DNA of 64,000 nucleotides, from the NCBI RefSeq assembly GCF_014199265.1, contig NZ_JACIJG010000006.1, positions 62,001-126,000 on the forward strand, given 5' to 3'. This document shows, in pieces, positions 62,308-64,000 of the stretch. Numbering within the stretch: the first letter of the stretch is position 1; each line of letters opens with the position of its first letter. The DNA comes from Brucella daejeonensis. GTDB taxonomy: Bacteria > Pseudomonadota > Alphaproteobacteria > Rhizobiales > Rhizobiaceae. Below the pieces are notes generated by a model. The model was not told the DNA's origin and did no database searches. It saw only the letters and a program-made list of their open reading frames with translations. The translations under genes were made by a program, and so were the position numbers.

Positions 62308-63240
62308 ATGGCCCTTACGCTTTCGCTGAATACCAATCCGCTGGTCAATCGCTTTGCCGAACCGGGCGACCTGATCGAAACGGTTGCCCGCGACCTGCGC
62401 CTGCGCGACCTTCAGCTTACCCATGAGTTCATCAATCCGAGCTGGCGCGCCTCGACCATCCGCCGCCTGACCCGCGACATGGATAAGGCCTTGCAGCGCA
62501 CCGGCGTCCGCGTCACCTCCGGCATGACCGGCCCCTATGGCCGCCTCAATCATTTCGGCCACCCCGACGCAGAAGTGCGCCGCTATTATATCGACTGGTT
62601 CAAGACCTTCGCCGACATCATCGGCGATCTTGGCGGCAAGTCGGTCGGCACGCAGTTCGCCATCTTCACCTATAAGGATTTCGACGATCCGGCGCGCCGC
62701 GAAGAGCTTATCAGGATCGCTATCGACTGCTGGGCGGAAGTGGCCGACCACGCGGCGGGCGCGGGCCTCGACCATGTGTTCTGGGAGCCGATGAGCATCG
62801 GGCGCGAATTCGGCGAGACGATTGCCGAATGCATGAAGCTCCAGCACCGTCTGACCGCCGCCGACATGGCAATCCCGATGTGGATGATGGCCGATATCGA
62901 CCACGGCGACGTGACCTCGTCCAACCCCGACGACTACGACCCGTACGCCTGGGCGCGGGCAGTGCCGAAAGTCTCGCCGATCATCCATATCAAGCAGAGC
63001 CTGATGGACAAGGGCGGGCACCGTCCCTTCACGGCCGCGTTCAACGCCAAAGGCCGCATCCAGCCCGAACCGCTGCTGAAAGCCTTTGCCGAAGGCGGTG
63101 CCGTGGATAATGAAATCTGCCTTGAACTTTCCTTCAAGGAGCGCGAGCCGAACGATCGCGAGGTCATTCCGCAGATCGCGGAAAGTGTGGCTTTCTGGGC
63201 ACCGCACATTGACACCGGCGCTAAGGACTTGAAGATATAG
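62308..63240 (+). CDS. eryC: Tetrulose-phosphate isomerase/epimerase EryC
   Basis: A 310-residue protein with a xylose-isomerase-like TIM barrel; acidic and histidine metal ligands are likely in FWEPMS, MMADIDHGD and IHIKQS. In Brucella EryC converts L-3-tetrulose 4-phosphate to the D form, and two downstream isomerases (outside this window) finish the route to D-erythrose 4-phosphate. It starts 9 bases after eryB. Confidence 0.9.
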   Translation: MALTLSLNTNPLVNRFAEPGDLIETVARDLRLRDLQLTHEFINPSWRASTIRRLTRDMDKALQRTGVRVTSGMTGPYGRLNHFGHPDAEVRRYYIDWFKTFADIIGDLGGKSVGTQFAIFTYKDFDDPARREELIRIAIDCWAEVADHAAGAGLDHVFWEPMSIGREFGETIAECMKLQHRLTAADMAIPMWMMADIDHGDVTSSNPDDYDPYAWARAVPKVSPIIHIKQSLMDKGGHRPFTAAFNAKGRIQPEPLLKAFAEGGAVDNEICLELSFKEREPNDREVIPQIAESVAFWAPHIDTGAKDLKI

Positions 63241-63269
63241 GGCAATCAGGAACGGGAACGCTTTCTACA

Positions 63270-64000
63270 ATGGCGGATGCTGACGATTCACTGGCGCTGC
63301 GCGCCGCCTGGCTCCATTTCGTGGGAGGCATGACCCAGTCGGCCGTTGCCAAGCGGCTCGGCCTGCCTTCGGTGAAAGCACATCGCCTGATTGCCAAGGC
63401 CGTTGCCGACGGTGCGGTGAAAGTGAGCATCGACGGCGACATCACCGAATGCATCGATCTTGAGAACCGCCTCGCCGACATATACGGCCTGCATTACTGC
63501 GAGGTCGCGCCCGACATTGGCGAGGAAGGCCTGCCGCTGATGGTCCTCGGCCATGCGGGCGCGGATTTTCTGCGGCGCGAGATCGAGCATGGCGATCATG
63601 AAGTCATCGGCATCGGCCATGGCCGCACATTGTCCGCCGCCGTCAGCTACATGCCGCGCGTCGCCGCCAGCAATGTGCGCTTCGTTTCCCTGCTCGGCGG
63701 CCTGACGCGCAATTTCGCCGCCAACCCGCATGACGTGATGCACCGCATCGCAGAGAAGACCGGGATGCCCGCCTATGTGATGCCGGTGCCCTTCTTCGCC
63801 AATACGGCGGAAGACCGCGAAGTGCTGCTCGCCCAGCGCGGCGTCACCACGGTTTTCGACATGGGTTGCAGCGCGGAACTGAAGATCGTCGGCATCGGCA
63901 CAGTGGACGCGCAGGCGCAGCTCGTCACATCCGGCATGATAGAATTGAATGAAGTCGAGGAAATTGCGAACCTCGGCGGCGTCGGTGAAATGCTGGGTCA
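63270..64000 (+). CDS. eryD: Erythritol operon repressor EryD (partial, runs off the right edge)
   Basis: The first 243 codons, with no stop before the edge. The SorC/DeoR-like helix-turn-helix is at about residues 18-45 (MTQSAVAKRLGLPSVKAHRLI, key residues QSAVAKRLG and SVKAHR), and the sugar-phosphate-binding domain starts near residue 60. EryD represses the ery genes and is released by an erythritol metabolite. It follows eryC by 29 bases. The eryC-eryD junction is intact. Confidence 0.9.
   Translation, partial: MADADDSLALRAAWLHFVGGMTQSAVAKRLGLPSVKAHRLIAKAVADGAVKVSIDGDITECIDLENRLADIYGLHYCEVAPDIGEEGLPLMVLGHAGADFLRREIEHGDHEVIGIGHGRTLSAAVSYMPRVAASNVRFVSLLGGLTRNFAANPHDVMHRIAEKTGMPAYVMPVPFFANTAEDREVLLAQRGVTTVFDMGCSAELKIVGIGTVDAQAQLVTSGMIELNEVEEIANLGGVGEMLG

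Overview
The window looks like a piece of the secondary replicon (chromosome II) of a Brucella/Ochrobactrum-group alphaproteobacterium. The support is the erythritol locus (eryABCD with a divergent ABC transporter), the rhizobial-type glycerol ABC operon, minCDE behind a CtrA-type box, a Rhizobium-type thu operon, RIME-like palindromic repeats and anti-Shine-Dalgarno sRNAs of the alphaproteobacterial cuckoo/alpha-r14 type. The gene order gives no hint of a phage or a large island. No tRNA, rRNA, CRISPR array or transposase gene was seen. Gene identities come from reading the translated sequence and motifs; no database search was run.

Layout. 1-6.2 kb (minus strand): glycerol uptake and oxidation operon glpD-glpS-T-P-Q-U-V, cut by the left edge. 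6.5-12.3 kb (plus): two back-to-back Ssu/Tau-type ABC importers in mirrored gene order. 12.4-19.2 kb: a diguanylate cyclase, a TerC-family protein, a malate/lactate-type dehydrogenase, a 280-bp TA-flanked MITE-like element, an EamA exporter and the divergent lysE/argP pair. 19.3-21.6 kb (minus): minC-minD-minE plus a small distal ORF, with a CtrA-type box upstream and a RIME-like repeat inside the operon. 21.6-23.2 kb: non-coding, holding a head-to-head pair of two-sRNA cassettes.

23.2-26.5 kb (minus): a SoxR regulon (cytochrome c, flavin reductase, soxR, MFS efflux pump) with two textbook SoxR boxes in 19-bp spacers. 26.6-34.3 kb: trehalose-type thuEFGKAB operon with divergent thuR; a second MITE-like element sits in the shared control region. 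34.4-35.6 kb: RES/Xre toxin-antitoxin pair. 35.6-44.6 kb: YddA-type ABC exporter, LysR with divergent aldo/keto reductase and MFS pump, and a TetR-HlyD-ABC-ABC2 efflux operon. 44.7-49.2 kb: carnitine catabolism (a CdhA-CdhB fusion, CdhC, CdhR, CaiX). 49.8-54.0 kb (minus): DeoR regulator, FGGY kinase and GlpD-like dehydrogenase. 54.1-58.5 kb (minus): erythritol-type ABC importer. 59.2-64 kb (plus): eryA, eryB, eryC and the start of eryD, which runs off the right edge.

How it fits together. Most of the window takes up and oxidises small polyols, sugars and quaternary amines: glycerol, erythritol, trehalose-like disaccharides and carnitine, plus one unidentified polyol-type module. Three FAD polyol-phosphate dehydrogenases of the GlpD family and two FGGY kinases are present. 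Each module carries a local regulator (EryD, DeoR, ThuR, CdhR, SoxR, LysR, TetR). The sRNA cluster could add a post-transcriptional layer, because its loops are complementary to several strong Shine-Dalgarno sequences in the window, most completely that of thuE.
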